A DNA stretch of 32,906 bases, taken from the NCBI GenBank assembly GCA_016868175.1, contig VGHO01000006.1:1-32906 (forward strand). The letters run 5' to 3'. The position numbers and the translations under genes are program-made. Below the pieces are notes generated by a model. That model worked only from the letters and a program-made list of their open reading frames with translations. It was not told where the DNA came from and did no database searches. This DNA is from Betaproteobacteria bacterium (GTDB lineage: Bacteria; Pseudomonadota; Gammaproteobacteria; Burkholderiales; Burkholderiaceae_E). Positions 1 through 7,567 of this stretch are shown in pieces. The number at the start of each line of letters is the position of its first letter. Positions within the stretch are counted from its first letter, which is position 1.

Positions 1-396
1 CTGGTCGATGCGCGACCGGCCGCCTTCTACCGCGGAGAAACCCGCCATGGGTCGGCGCTTGCCGCCGGAACCCTCAAGGGAGCGAGCAATCTCGAACACG
101 ACCGCTGGTTCGTGCCTGGCACCGCCCGGTTCGTTCCGGTCGAAGCAGCCCGAAGCATTGCAAGTGCGGAACAACTCAGTGCCCAGACCGAAACCGTTTC
201 GTTCTGCAACACCGGCCACTGGGCTGCCACCAACTGGTTCGCGCTCTCCGAGGTCCTCGGCCACAGCAACGTCAAGCTCTATCCCGGATCCATGGTGGAG
301 TGGACCCAGGACCGCGAGGCGCTTCCGATGGACCATGTGCCGAACCGGCTCAAGGCCCTGCTGATCGATACCAGGCTCTGGATGGAACGACGCTGA
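1..396 (+). CDS. Rhodanese-type sulfurtransferase, C-terminal part
   Basis: The reading frame is open from base 1, so the 5' end lies outside the window; 131 residues are visible. The motif CNTGHWAATNWF has the form of the rhodanese active-site loop (C-x-x-G-x-x-A), whose Cys carries the persulfide. It is followed by the family's usual C-terminal stretch (VLGHSNVKLYPGSMVEWT), here ending LIDTRLWMERR. The family moves sulfane sulfur from thiosulfate or 3-mercaptopyruvate to cyanide or other thiols. The next gene, 85 bp downstream on the same strand, is a YeeE/YedE-type sulfur transporter, which supports a joint thiosulfate role. Whether the full protein has one or two rhodanese domains cannot be seen. 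The family call is firm; the substrate is inferred. Confidence 0.85.
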   Translation: MVDARPAAFYRGETRHGSALAAGTLKGASNLEHDRWFVPGTARFVPVEAARSIASAEQLSAQTETVSFCNTGHWAATNWFALSEVLGHSNVKLYPGSMVEWTQDREALPMDHVPNRLKALLIDTRLWMERR

Positions 397-481
397 TCCG
401 GTCAGCGCGCGTACCCCGGTCGGTTCGGGGCCGAACCCAAAACCCGCTAACGATCGGAACCTTCGTGGCAGATTCAGGTTG

Positions 482-1561
482 ATGCAGCGCTGGTTTGTCC
501 CTGGGCTTTCGCTTGCGTTCTTTCTCCTGCTCGCAGCCGAAGTCTCGATCCGTCAGGCCTTTCTCTTTCTGATCGGACTGGGACTCGGCGCAGCGCTCGC
601 AGGTGCGCGCTTTGGCTTCACCACCGGATGGCGCGATCTGGTGGAGCGCAGAGACCCCCGCGGCTTTGCTGCCCAGGTGCTGCTGCTCGGCCTCGCCACC
701 GGAGTGGCTTTGCCCCTTCTCGCAAGTTTCGATGAACTGCAGGCTGCACTCGGGCCGGTAAGCCTGAGCCTCGTCCTGGGTGCCTTCGTGTTCGGCGCAA
801 GCATGCAGATCGCCGACGGATGCGGTTCGGGCACCCTCTACAAGGCCGGACTCGGAACTCCGCTCAACATGGCAATCCTGCCGCTTTTCGCGTTCGGAAG
901 CTTCCTCGGCGCCACGCATCTTCACCACTGGCTCGCCCTCGGAGAGATCGGACCTGTAGCGCTTGCGGAGCAGTTTGGCACCTCCGGAGCGCTCCTGCTT
1001 TCCTTTGCGCTGCTCATCGTCCTTCTGGCGCTTGCCCGCCTGTACGTGGGAGCGGGCAAGGCCTGGCTCGGAACCCGGTGGCTGCGCGGCGCAGCGCTGC
1101 TGGCGGCACTTGGCGCCTTGCATCTGATCCTTGCCGGGCAACCCTGGGGCGTGGTCTACGGCTTCGGACTCTGGGCTGCCAAGCTGTCGCAGGCCGCAGG
1201 CGGGTTCGATACAGCGTCCAACCCTTTCTGGGGGCTCGAGGGACAGCAAATCCGCCTCGAGCAGAGCCTGCTGCTCGATATCACCTCGATCACCAACATC
1301 GGTATCCTCGCAGGCGCATGCGCGGTGGCCAACCTGCAGGCATCCGACAGCCCCCCGAAGCCACTGAGCCCGACACAATGGATGATTGGGCTCACAGCGG
1401 GCTTCGTGATGGGCTACAGCGCAAGGTTGGCTTTCGGCTGCAACGTGGGCGCGATGCTCAGCGGCATCTCCACAGGAAGTCTGCATGGCTGGATCTGGAT
1501 GCTTGCGGCCTTCCCGGGCACGCTCCTTGGCATCGGCCTGCGGCGTCGCTTCGGTTTCTGA
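482..1561 (+). CDS. YeeE/YedE family (TsuA-like) thiosulfate/sulfur transporter
   Basis: This 359-residue protein is almost entirely hydrophobic, with about nine to ten membrane segments. It shows the two family hallmarks: ADGCGSGTLYKAG (Cys114) and LAFGCNVGAMLSGI (Cys320), plus a further Cys at 280 in GILAGACAVAN. In characterised YeeE/TsuA proteins, three pore-lining cysteines relay thiosulfate across the inner membrane, and these three are the candidates. ATG at 482 was chosen; a TTG directly before it (479) would add one residue. It follows a sulfurtransferase gene and precedes a small membrane ORF, so the three may form one transcript ending at the hairpin at 1782-1809. Thiosulfate as substrate is inferred from the family and the neighbour. 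Confidence 0.85.
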   Translation: MQRWFVPGLSLAFFLLLAAEVSIRQAFLFLIGLGLGAALAGARFGFTTGWRDLVERRDPRGFAAQVLLLGLATGVALPLLASFDELQAALGPVSLSLVLGAFVFGASMQIADGCGSGTLYKAGLGTPLNMAILPLFAFGSFLGATHLHHWLALGEIGPVALAEQFGTSGALLLSFALLIVLLALARLYVGAGKAWLGTRWLRGAALLAALGALHLILAGQPWGVVYGFGLWAAKLSQAAGGFDTASNPFWGLEGQQIRLEQSLLLDITSITNIGILAGACAVANLQASDSPPKPLSPTQWMIGLTAGFVMGYSARLAFGCNVGAMLSGISTGSLHGWIWMLAAFPGTLLGIGLRRRFGF

Positions 1562-1602
1562 CGCGACCTTGCCCGCCCCGAGGTTTCAGTGAAGGCAACG
1601 GC

Positions 1603-1770
1603 ATGATCGATCCCGGTCAATCAAGGCGGATCTTCTGGGTTGCACTGCTGATTCTGGTTTGCTGGGATTGGCAGCGCTCGCCACCGGTCGACCTTCGCTT
1701 TGAGCCTCCACTGATTGCAGCGGGTTCAGGCAAGATCAGCGCAGGGGGGCACTGCGCCTTGCCTCGCTGA
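1603..1770 (+). CDS. Small single-span membrane protein, unknown function
   Basis: This 55-residue ORF starts with ATG after a GAAGG ribosome-binding site (1591-1595, seven bases upstream). It has one hydrophobic segment (residues about 10-22, IFWVALLILVCWDW) followed by a short polar tail with one Cys. It lies 41 bp after the YeeE/YedE gene and its stop is 11 bp before a strong hairpin, so it sits in the right place to be the last gene of that transcript. No family is recognised. It could be a small partner of the transporter or a chance ORF in GC-rich DNA. Confidence 0.45.
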   Translation: MIDPGQSRRIFWVALLILVCWDWQRSPPVDLRFEPPLIAAGSGKISAGGHCALPR

Positions 1771-1781
1771 ACGCAGCGGCG

Positions 1782-1809
1782 GCCCGCTCCAGAGGCATCT
1801 GGAGCGGGC
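1782..1809 (+). terminator. Perfect 12-bp-stem hairpin, probable terminator
   Basis: Bases 1782-1793 (GCCCGCTCCAGA) pair perfectly with 1798-1809 around a four-base GGCA loop. The hairpin starts 11 bases after the stop of the small membrane ORF. There is no T-tract, so termination strength is uncertain, but position and perfection fit a transcript end. Confidence 0.6.
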
Positions 1810-1838
1810 ACCGGGTAGGCTCCCGGGCGCTGGCCCAC

Positions 1839-1907
1839 GGTAGGCACGCGGTGCTGCAGGCGGTAGTCACGCGGCGCTGCAGCCGGTAGTCACGCGGCGC
1901 TGCAGGC
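1839..1907 (+). repeat. Three 23-bp tandem repeats upstream of the histidine kinase
   Basis: Units are 1839-1861, 1862-1884 and 1885-1907. Units 2 and 3 differ at one base and unit 1 at two or three. Each contains GGTAGTCACGCGG or a variant, then a CTGCAG core. A more degenerate relative may begin at 1814. The last unit supplies the likely -35 element of the downstream promoter. This could be an array of regulator sites or neutral slippage DNA. Confidence 0.85.
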
Positions 1908-1915
1908 GCTATAAC
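1887..1915 (+). promoter_or_regulatory. Candidate sigma-70 promoter for the hybrid histidine kinase
   Basis: TAGTCA (1887-1892, four of six consensus bases) is followed after 17 bases by TATAAC (1910-1915, five of six). Transcription would begin near 1922, about 53 bases before the TTG start of the kinase. The -35 hexamer lies inside the third 23-bp repeat. Confidence 0.45.
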
Positions 1916-1974
1916 CACAGTTGCGTGCAGCCATCTTCGTGTGAAGCCTGGATGCGCCGTCATTTGGGACTCCG

Positions 1975-3789
1975 TTGAACGCTCCATTTCAGCACGATCA
2001 GGCGCTGCGATTCCCGGCGGGCGAAACCCGCGCGAGCGATCGCCGACGGGAACTCATTGAGTCCGAGCGCTACCGCTACGCCTGGGACAGTTTCCCACTC
2101 TTCATCGCGGCGCTCTGCGGCGGATCCGCGCTCGAGATCGCGGCGTCGTGGAAAACGAGCGATTCAGCGGCCGTGCTGGTATGGGGCGGCTTCATCACCG
2201 GCTGGATACTGTGGGGTATCTGGCTACTCTCCTACGGTCGCAAGCCCGATTTCGAGGCACTCGGACGCGCCGGGCGCGACCCCCGGATGCAGACGCTGCT
2301 GATTGCAGTGGGTACGCTGGTCGGCGCGGGCTGGCTGGCGCTCTTTCCGGAGAGCGAAAGCAACTCGGTGAGCTTTGTGTTCTTTCACACGGGCTACATG
2401 GTGATCAGCCTGCTGTGTTTTGGGGGTGTCCAACGGCTCTTTCTGCTCGCGATTCTCCCAACGCTGGTTCCCATCCCGCTCGCGCTCCTTCTCACGCTCG
2501 ACACGGTTCGCCTTCCCTTGCAGGTGGCCGTCGTGCTCACCCCGGGAATCATCCTGGCGTTTCAGTTGCGCTTCCGGGCGATGGCCAGCGAGTTGCTCGA
2601 ATTGCGTTTCAGGAACGTCGACCTTCTCGAGGATCTGCAACGCCAGCGCGACGCCGCCGAATCCGCCAATCTGGCCAAGTCCACGTTTCTTGCAACCGCA
2701 AGCCATGACCTGCGCCAACCGATGCATTCGCTCAATCTGTATCTCGCCTCCACTGCCGCCTATCCGCTCAGCGAGGATCTGCGCGAGATGGTCCAGCGCA
2801 TGCAGCAGTGTGCGCGCTACATGAACGAGATGTTTGATTCGCTGCTCGACATCGCCAGGCTCGATGCCCAGGTGATTGCCCCTCGCCTCGAGGCGCTGAG
2901 CCTGCAACCGATCCTCCTGCGGCTTCAGTCGGAGTTCACGCCGGTGGCGAGCGCGAAGGCGCTCAGCCTCGAGTTCGTGAGCGAACCCCACCTCTATGTG
3001 ATGAGCGACGCCGGAATGGTGGAACGTATCCTGCGCAACCTGCTGGCCAATGCGCTCAGCTACACCCGCCTTGGAGGGGTACAACTGGTGGCCAAGCGCC
3101 GGGGCAACCGGGTGCGGGTGGCGGTGATCGATTCAGGTCCGGGCGTGCCGAGGGCGCTGCGCGGATTGATCTTCGAGGAGTTCGCCCGCGCGCCCGAAGA
3201 CAATCAGTCGGGCTCGCGCGGTTTCGGGCTCGGTCTTGCGATCGCCCGAAGGCTTGCCCAGATCCTGCGTATCCGCTTGCGTCTGCGCTCGAGCGCCTTC
3301 CGCGGTTCGAGTTTCTCGATCAACATGCCTGCCGCACCCTTTGCCCAGTTCAGGCTCGAGGATCGGGTCGAGCGCAGCGCAGCTTCGCTCTCGGGCCTGC
3401 TGGTGCTGGTGGTGGATGACGATCTGGAGGTGCTCACCGCGATGACGCTTTTGCTCACCCTGCAGGGCTGCCGCGTGCTGGCGGCCGGCAACTCGCAGGA
3501 GGCCTTGCAGCAGGTCGAACGCATGCGGGAGCCGCCCTCGCTTCTCATTTGCGATTTCGCACTTGGCCCGGCAGATAATGGCCTCGAGTTGATCGAGCGC
3601 ATCCGGGACGAATTCAACGAGGATCTGCCCTCACTCCTGATCACCGGCGACACATCTCCTGCGCAGGTGCAACTTTTTGCCCGATCCAACGTGGAGGTGC
3701 TGCACAAGCCGGTCGATGGGGACGCTGTGGTTCAGGCCATGCAGCGGGCAATGCATCGCCGGGGACTTCACAAGGAACTGGCCAGCTGA
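1975..3789 (+). CDS. Membrane hybrid sensor histidine kinase with C-terminal receiver
   Basis: 604 residues. Residues about 38-200 form roughly six membrane helices. A short coiled linker leads to the dimerisation/phosphoacceptor helix FLATASHDLRQPMHSL, with His244 as the site of autophosphorylation. The ATP-binding domain shows an N box (RILRNLLANALSYT), DSGPGV and GFGLGLAIARRLAQ. A receiver domain follows, with acidic residues in LVVDDDLEVL, phosphoacceptor Asp527 in LLICDFALGP and the conserved Lys in [11 protein letters not shown] is used as start because no ATG or GTG lies in frame near the N terminus; GGGA just upstream is a weak ribosome-binding site. No separate response regulator with an output domain is next to it, so the target is unknown. 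Its 3' end is overlapped for 159 bp by the convergent ABC ATPase ORF. Confidence 0.9.
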   Translation: MNAPFQHDQALRFPAGETRASDRRRELIESERYRYAWDSFPLFIAALCGGSALEIAASWKTSDSAAVLVWGGFITGWILWGIWLLSYGRKPDFEALGRAGRDPRMQTLLIAVGTLVGAGWLALFPESESNSVSFVFFHTGYMVISLLCFGGVQRLFLLAILPTLVPIPLALLLTLDTVRLPLQVAVVLTPGIILAFQLRFRAMASELLELRFRNVDLLEDLQRQRDAAESANLAKSTFLATASHDLRQPMHSLNLYLASTAAYPLSEDLREMVQRMQQCARYMNEMFDSLLDIARLDAQVIAPRLEALSLQPILLRLQSEFTPVASAKALSLEFVSEPHLYVMSDAGMVERILRNLLANALSYTRLGGVQLVAKRRGNRVRVAVIDSGPGVPRALRGLIFEEFARAPEDNQSGSRGFGLGLAIARRLAQILRIRLRLRSSAFRGSSFSINMPAAPFAQFRLEDRVERSAASLSGLLVLVVDDDLEVLTAMTLLLTLQGCRVLAAGNSQEALQQVERMREPPSLLICDFALGPADNGLELIERIRDEFNEDLPSLLITGDTSPAQVQLFARSNVEVLHKPVDGDAVVQAMQRAMHRRGLHKELAS

Positions 3790-5622
3790 TCCCAACCCAC
3801 CGGGTTGCCGGGCCGGCGCACCGGGTCGCAGGGCTGGTGCACCGGGTGGCAGGGCCGGCGCACCGGGTCGCAGGGCCGGCACGAGCGGCGCGGCGACGCC
3901 ACACTCAAGTGCGCTCCCGCTCAACTCAGCCGCCCGATGCAAACGGAAAGAGCCGCCCGATGCAAACGGAAAGTTGCGTCCCGGCGCGGCGGCAAAGAGT
4001 GCCTGTGTGTAGGGATGCTGCGCCCGGCTGAAGATCGCTTGCGTTTCGCCGTACTCCACCACTTCGCCTTCGGACATCACCGCGATGTCGTCGCAAACCT
4101 GCGCAGCCACCCGCAAGTCGTGGGTGATGAAGATGATGGCAAGGTTGAGTCGCTGGCGGATTTCCTCGAGCAACTCCAGCACCTGCGATTGCACGCTCAC
4201 ATCGAGTGCAGACACGGCCTCGTCGGCGACCAGCAACTCCGGTTCCATGGCGAGCGCACGCGCAATGCTGATGCGCTGGCGTTGGCCCCCCGAGAACTGG
4301 TGCGGATAGCGCACCAGAGCCGCAGGATCCATGCGCACCCACTCCATGAGCGCCTGCGCCCGACGCATCGCCTCCGCACGCGGGAGTCCGAAATTCATCG
4401 GACCTTCGATGATCGCATCGCCAACGGTGCGTCGCGGGTTGAGCGAACGATAGGGATCCTGGAACACGATCTGAACCCGTCTGCGCATCTGGCGCAGTGC
4501 AGCGCCACCAAGGTGCGCCAGGTCCCGCCCGTGGAGTTCGATGGCGCCCCCCGAGGGTTCGATCAGCCGCACGATGCAGCGCGCAACGGTTGACTTGCCC
4601 GAACCCGACTCGCCGACGATCCCGAGTGTCTCACCCTTGCGCACGGAGAGGGTCACCTGGCTTGCCGCGTGCACTGGCGCACGCTTGCGCAACCACCCCT
4701 GGCCGGGGTAGGTCTTGTCGAGCGCGCGAACCCGGAGTACGGTTTCAGCAGAGGTGTCGCGCGGCCGCAGCCTGGGGGTCATTCCCGGCACCGCGCCGAT
4801 CAGCATGCGCGTGTAGGCATGCTGCGGAAGCCTGAGCACCGCATCCCGTGTTCCCACCTCCACCAGTTCACCCAGTCGCAGCACCGCGACCCGATCGGCC
4901 ACCTCGGCCACCACACCGAAGTCGTGCGTGATCAGCAACACCCCGGTGCCGTGCTTGCGTTGCAGCGCGCTGATCAGTCGCAGGATCTGGGCCTGGGTGG
5001 TGACATCGAGCGCCGTGGTGGGTTCGTCGGCAATCAGCAGGGCGGGTTCGAGCACCAGCGCCATCGCGATCATGATGCGCTGGCGCTGACCCCCGGAGAG
5101 TTGATGCGGATAGGAGGCAAACATCCGCGCGGGGTCGGGCAGCGCAACCTCGTCGATGATCTCCAGGATGCGCTGCCTGCGTGCGCCCTCGGTGAGGCTT
5201 GTGTGCGCGCTCAGCACCTCGTCGATTTGCTCGCCACACCGCATCACCGGGTTGAGTGCGGTCATTGGCTCCTGGAAGATCATCGACATCCGTGTGGTGC
5301 GCAAGGCGCGCAGGCGGCTCTGCGCAACATGCGTGATGTCCTCGCCCTCGAGCCGAATCGTTCCAGCGCTCACCGGCAGCGACTTGGGGAGCAAACCCAT
5401 CACCGCCTGCGCGATGACCGACTTGCCCGATCCCGACTCACCCACGAGGCACACCACCTCACCCCGGCCCACCGCGAGGCTGACGCCGCACGCCGCCTCG
5501 TCGCGGTCGCTTCCCTTGGGCAGCGCAATGCGCAGACCGATCAGTTCGAGGACCGGCCGGTTCACCACTTGCGCTGCCGCAGGATGCTCCTGAGGCGCGC
5601 CGTGGAGGGCATCGGCAACCAC
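3631..5622 (-). CDS. Fused double ATPase of a peptide-type ABC importer, with aberrant C-terminal extension
   Basis: 663 residues. Two DppD/DppF-like nucleotide-binding domains lie in tandem. The first has Walker A GESGSGKS (61-68), signature LSGGQRQR and Walker B LLIADE near 195-200. The second has GESGSGKST (337-345), FSGGQRQR and [12 protein letters not shown] near 463-474. This is the YejF-like arrangement that powers uptake of oligopeptides or similar solutes. Family members are about 530-560 residues. Here residue 557 (FPFASGG) is where the protein would have ended: an exact 23-bp duplication (3928-3973) shifts the frame and skips a TGA. Translation then runs through four 21-bp repeats and antisense to the kinase gene. 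GTG at 5622 lies seven bases after the permease stop. It is the last gene of the minus-strand operon. The transported solute is unknown. Confidence 0.88.
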   Translation of the reverse strand: MVADALHGAPQEHPAAAQVVNRPVLELIGLRIALPKGSDRDEAACGVSLAVGRGEVVCLVGESGSGKSVIAQAVMGLLPKSLPVSAGTIRLEGEDITHVAQSRLRALRTTRMSMIFQEPMTALNPVMRCGEQIDEVLSAHTSLTEGARRQRILEIIDEVALPDPARMFASYPHQLSGGQRQRIMIAMALVLEPALLIADEPTTALDVTTQAQILRLISALQRKHGTGVLLITHDFGVVAEVADRVAVLRLGELVEVGTRDAVLRLPQHAYTRMLIGAVPGMTPRLRPRDTSAETVLRVRALDKTYPGQGWLRKRAPVHAASQVTLSVRKGETLGIVGESGSGKSTVARCIVRLIEPSGGAIELHGRDLAHLGGAALRQMRRRVQIVFQDPYRSLNPRRTVGDAIIEGPMNFGLPRAEAMRRAQALMEWVRMDPAALVRYPHQFSGGQRQRISIARALAMEPELLVADEAVSALDVSVQSQVLELLEEIRQRLNLAIIFITHDLRVAAQVCDDIAVMSEGEVVEYGETQAIFSRAQHPYTQALFAAAPGRNFPFASGGSFRLHRAAELSGSALECGVAAPLVPALRPGAPALPPGAPALRPGAPARQPGGLGSAGQFLVKSPAMHCPLHGLNHSVPIDRLVQHLHVGSGKKLHLRRRCVAGDQE
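3798..3881 (+). repeat. Four 21-bp tandem repeats
   Basis: Units 3798-3818, 3819-3839, 3840-3860 and 3861-3881 begin CACCGGGT and differ at one to four positions. The period keeps frame, so the minus-strand ATPase extension reads as a Pro/Ala-rich heptad repeat (like PALRPGA). The array sits just past the stop of the convergent histidine kinase and was probably intergenic before the ATPase lost its stop. Confidence 0.85.
3928..3973 (+). repeat. Exact 23-bp tandem duplication that removes a stop codon
   Basis: Bases 3928-3950 and 3951-3973 are identical (core CGCCCGATGCAAACGGAAAG). Read on the minus strand, a single copy would give ...FPFASGG followed by TGA. The second copy shifts the frame by two, so the ATPase ORF continues to 3631. 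See the ATPase entry and the findings. Confidence 0.95.
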
Positions 5623-5629
5623 GCTTCGA

Positions 5630-6559
5630 TCAGACCCGCTTGGCCATCTTCGGATCGAGCGTGTCGCGCAGCCCGTCTCCAAAGATGTTGACCGCGAGAA
5701 CGGTGAGCGCAAGAAACACGCCGGGAAAGAAGATGTTGTGCGGATACTGGATGAACTGGGGTCGACCCTCGGCCATGATGTTGCCCCAGGTCGGAATGTC
5801 GGGCGGCAGCCCCACGCCGAGGAAGGAAAGGATCGCTTCCACCAGGATGGCCGAAGCGCAGATGTAGGTCCCCTGCACAACCAGAGGTGCAACCGTGTTT
5901 GGCAGGATGTGCATCAGCAGGATCCGCCAGGTGGGGGTGCCCAGCGCGATGGCTGCCTCCACATAGGGCTCTTCCCGGATCGAGAGCACGAGCGAACGCA
6001 CCAGTCGCGTTACCCGCGGAATCTCCGGAACCGTAATGGCGATGATCACGGTGAGCAGACTGCCGCGCCACATCGCCACGAGCGCAATCGCAATCAGGAT
6101 CGCCGGAATCGACATCAGGCCGTCCATGAAACGCATGATGAGGTTGTCGGCCCAGCGCAGGTATCCCGCAAACAGGCCCAGGAAGATGCCAACCGCGAGT
6201 GAAGCCAGGGCGGTGAAAAAGCCCACCAGTAGCGACACCTGGGTGCCGTAGAGGACCCTACTGTAGATGTCCCTGCCGAAGGAATCCGACCCCATCAGGA
6301 ACACATGCGCGATGGTTTCGCCCTCGAGCGTGATGATCTCGCCTGCCTTGCCCGGCAGCAGATCGCGGCTGGCGGCATCAAACAGCGTTGGGTCGACGGT
6401 GCCGAGCCACGGGGCGAGCAACGCGATCAGCGCAAGCAGCAGCATGAAAGCGCCGCCAAACCGTACCGAGCCGCTTGCACGCATCCGCTCCCACACCGAG
6501 GGCTGCCGCCGCACGGTGGCAGGTTCCACCGCGGGCGGGATTTCGTCAGACGTGGCCAC
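5630..6559 (-). CDS. ABC importer permease, DppC/OppC-like
   Basis: 309 residues. A short cytoplasmic N terminus is followed by a first helix (FGGAFMLLLALIALLAPWLG), a periplasmic loop with the family motif MGSDSFGRDIYSRVLYG, and about five more helices. The binding-protein-dependent transport motif is EAAIALGTPTWRILLMHILP; family members dock onto the ATPase through this EAA loop. The end (FGDGLRDTLDPK) is typical of DppC. GTG at 6559 lies eight bases after the stop of the DppB-like gene, and the ATPase starts seven bases after this gene's stop, so the genes are probably translationally coupled. It forms the inner-membrane channel with the DppB-like protein. Confidence 0.92.
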   Translation of the reverse strand: MATSDEIPPAVEPATVRRQPSVWERMRASGSVRFGGAFMLLLALIALLAPWLGTVDPTLFDAASRDLLPGKAGEIITLEGETIAHVFLMGSDSFGRDIYSRVLYGTQVSLLVGFFTALASLAVGIFLGLFAGYLRWADNLIMRFMDGLMSIPAILIAIALVAMWRGSLLTVIIAITVPEIPRVTRLVRSLVLSIREEPYVEAAIALGTPTWRILLMHILPNTVAPLVVQGTYICASAILVEAILSFLGVGLPPDIPTWGNIMAEGRPQFIQYPHNIFFPGVFLALTVLAVNIFGDGLRDTLDPKMAKRV

Positions 6560-6567
6560 GGTGCACG

Positions 6568-7509
6568 TCAATAGCGGATGCGGGGGTCGAACACCACATA
6601 GGAGAGGTCGACCAGGAGATTGACAAACACATAGAGCAGGGAAAAGAACAGGATCAGGCCCTGTATCGTTGGAAAGTCCCTTGCGAGTACCGCGTCCACC
6701 GTGAGCCTGCCGAGGCCAGGGATCGCATACACCGACTCGGTGACCACAACACCGCCTATGAGAAGCGCCACGCCAATGCCAACCACCGTCACGATCGGGA
6801 TGGCGGCGTTGGCAAGCGCATGCCGCACCAGCACCTGCGACTCGCGCAAACCCTTGGCTCTGGCAGTGCGGATGTAGTCCTCGCCGAGCGCCTCGAGGAC
6901 CGAGGCTCGGGTAACCCGCGCAATGAGTGCGATGTAGATCACCGAAAGCGTGACCGCGGGAAGGATCAGGTGGTAGAGGAAGGGTCCGAAACCGTCCGAC
7001 AGCCGCTTGAATCCCTGCACCGGGAACCAGCCAAGCTTCACCGAAAGCAGCCAGATCAGGATGTAGGCCAGCACGAACACCGGCACCGAGAAACCCATCA
7101 CCGAAAAACCCATCAGACTTCGGTCGAGCCACCCGCCAAAGCGCCAGGCCGCGAGGGTACCGAGCGGCACCGACACAAGCACCGCCACCACGATCGTGAG
7201 CAGGGCAAGCGACAGGGTCGGCTCGAGGCGCTGGGCGATCAGGTCGACAACGCGAATCTTGAAGTAGAACGACTCGCCCAGGTCCCCGCTTGCGATCTGC
7301 TTGAGCCAGATGAAGAACTGCACCAGGAGCGGCTCGTTGAGCCCAAGGTTCTCACGGATTCTTGCGATCTGCTCCGGCGAGGCTGCGTCGCCTGCCAGGA
7401 TTGCCGCAGGATCGCCGGGCGTGATCCGCAGGAGGAGGAACACCAGCACAGCCACCACAGCCACCGCCGGAAGGGTGGCGGCCACGCGGCGAAGCAGATA
7501 GCCGAGCAT
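6568..7509 (-). CDS. ABC importer permease, DppB/OppB-like
   Basis: 313 residues beginning MLGYLLRRVAATLPAVAVVAVLVF. It has the N-terminal helix and RITPGDPA motif of the DppB family, about six membrane helices, and the EAA loop EDYIRTARAKGLRESQVLVRHAL. It ends YVVFDPRIRY, the standard family C terminus. It pairs with the downstream DppC-like permease to form the translocation pore. It lies 58 bp after the binding-protein gene. Length and motifs match the family, and nothing appears missing. Confidence 0.93.
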   Translation of the reverse strand: MLGYLLRRVAATLPAVAVVAVLVFLLLRITPGDPAAILAGDAASPEQIARIRENLGLNEPLLVQFFIWLKQIASGDLGESFYFKIRVVDLIAQRLEPTLSLALLTIVVAVLVSVPLGTLAAWRFGGWLDRSLMGFSVMGFSVPVFVLAYILIWLLSVKLGWFPVQGFKRLSDGFGPFLYHLILPAVTLSVIYIALIARVTRASVLEALGEDYIRTARAKGLRESQVLVRHALANAAIPIVTVVGIGVALLIGGVVVTESVYAIPGLGRLTVDAVLARDFPTIQGLILFFSLLYVFVNLLVDLSYVVFDPRIRY

Positions 7510-7567
7510 GGGGCGGCGCAGCGGCGCGGCAGCGCGCCCGTCGGGATTTCGGCGGCGCCTCCCTGAA

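Noticed and set aside
350-1486. A 378-codon open frame on the minus strand opposite the YeeE/YedE gene.
   Set aside because: It is antisense to a clear membrane-protein gene, has no family character (Arg/Glu/Gln/Cys-rich) and is the kind of shadow frame common in GC-rich DNA.
1839-1907. Possible CRISPR array.
   Set aside because: Units are directly adjacent without spacers, and there are no cas genes.
7085-7114. Near-identical 15-bp units in the DppB-like gene giving MGFSVMGFSV.
   Set aside because: The protein keeps the family's length and pattern here (compare the usual VLGFSVPVFVL), so the similarity is probably chance, not a recent duplication.
6475-7566. A 363-codon plus-strand frame opposite the DppB-like permease.
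   Set aside because: Same type of antisense shadow, extremely His/Glu/Arg-rich, across a well-supported permease gene.
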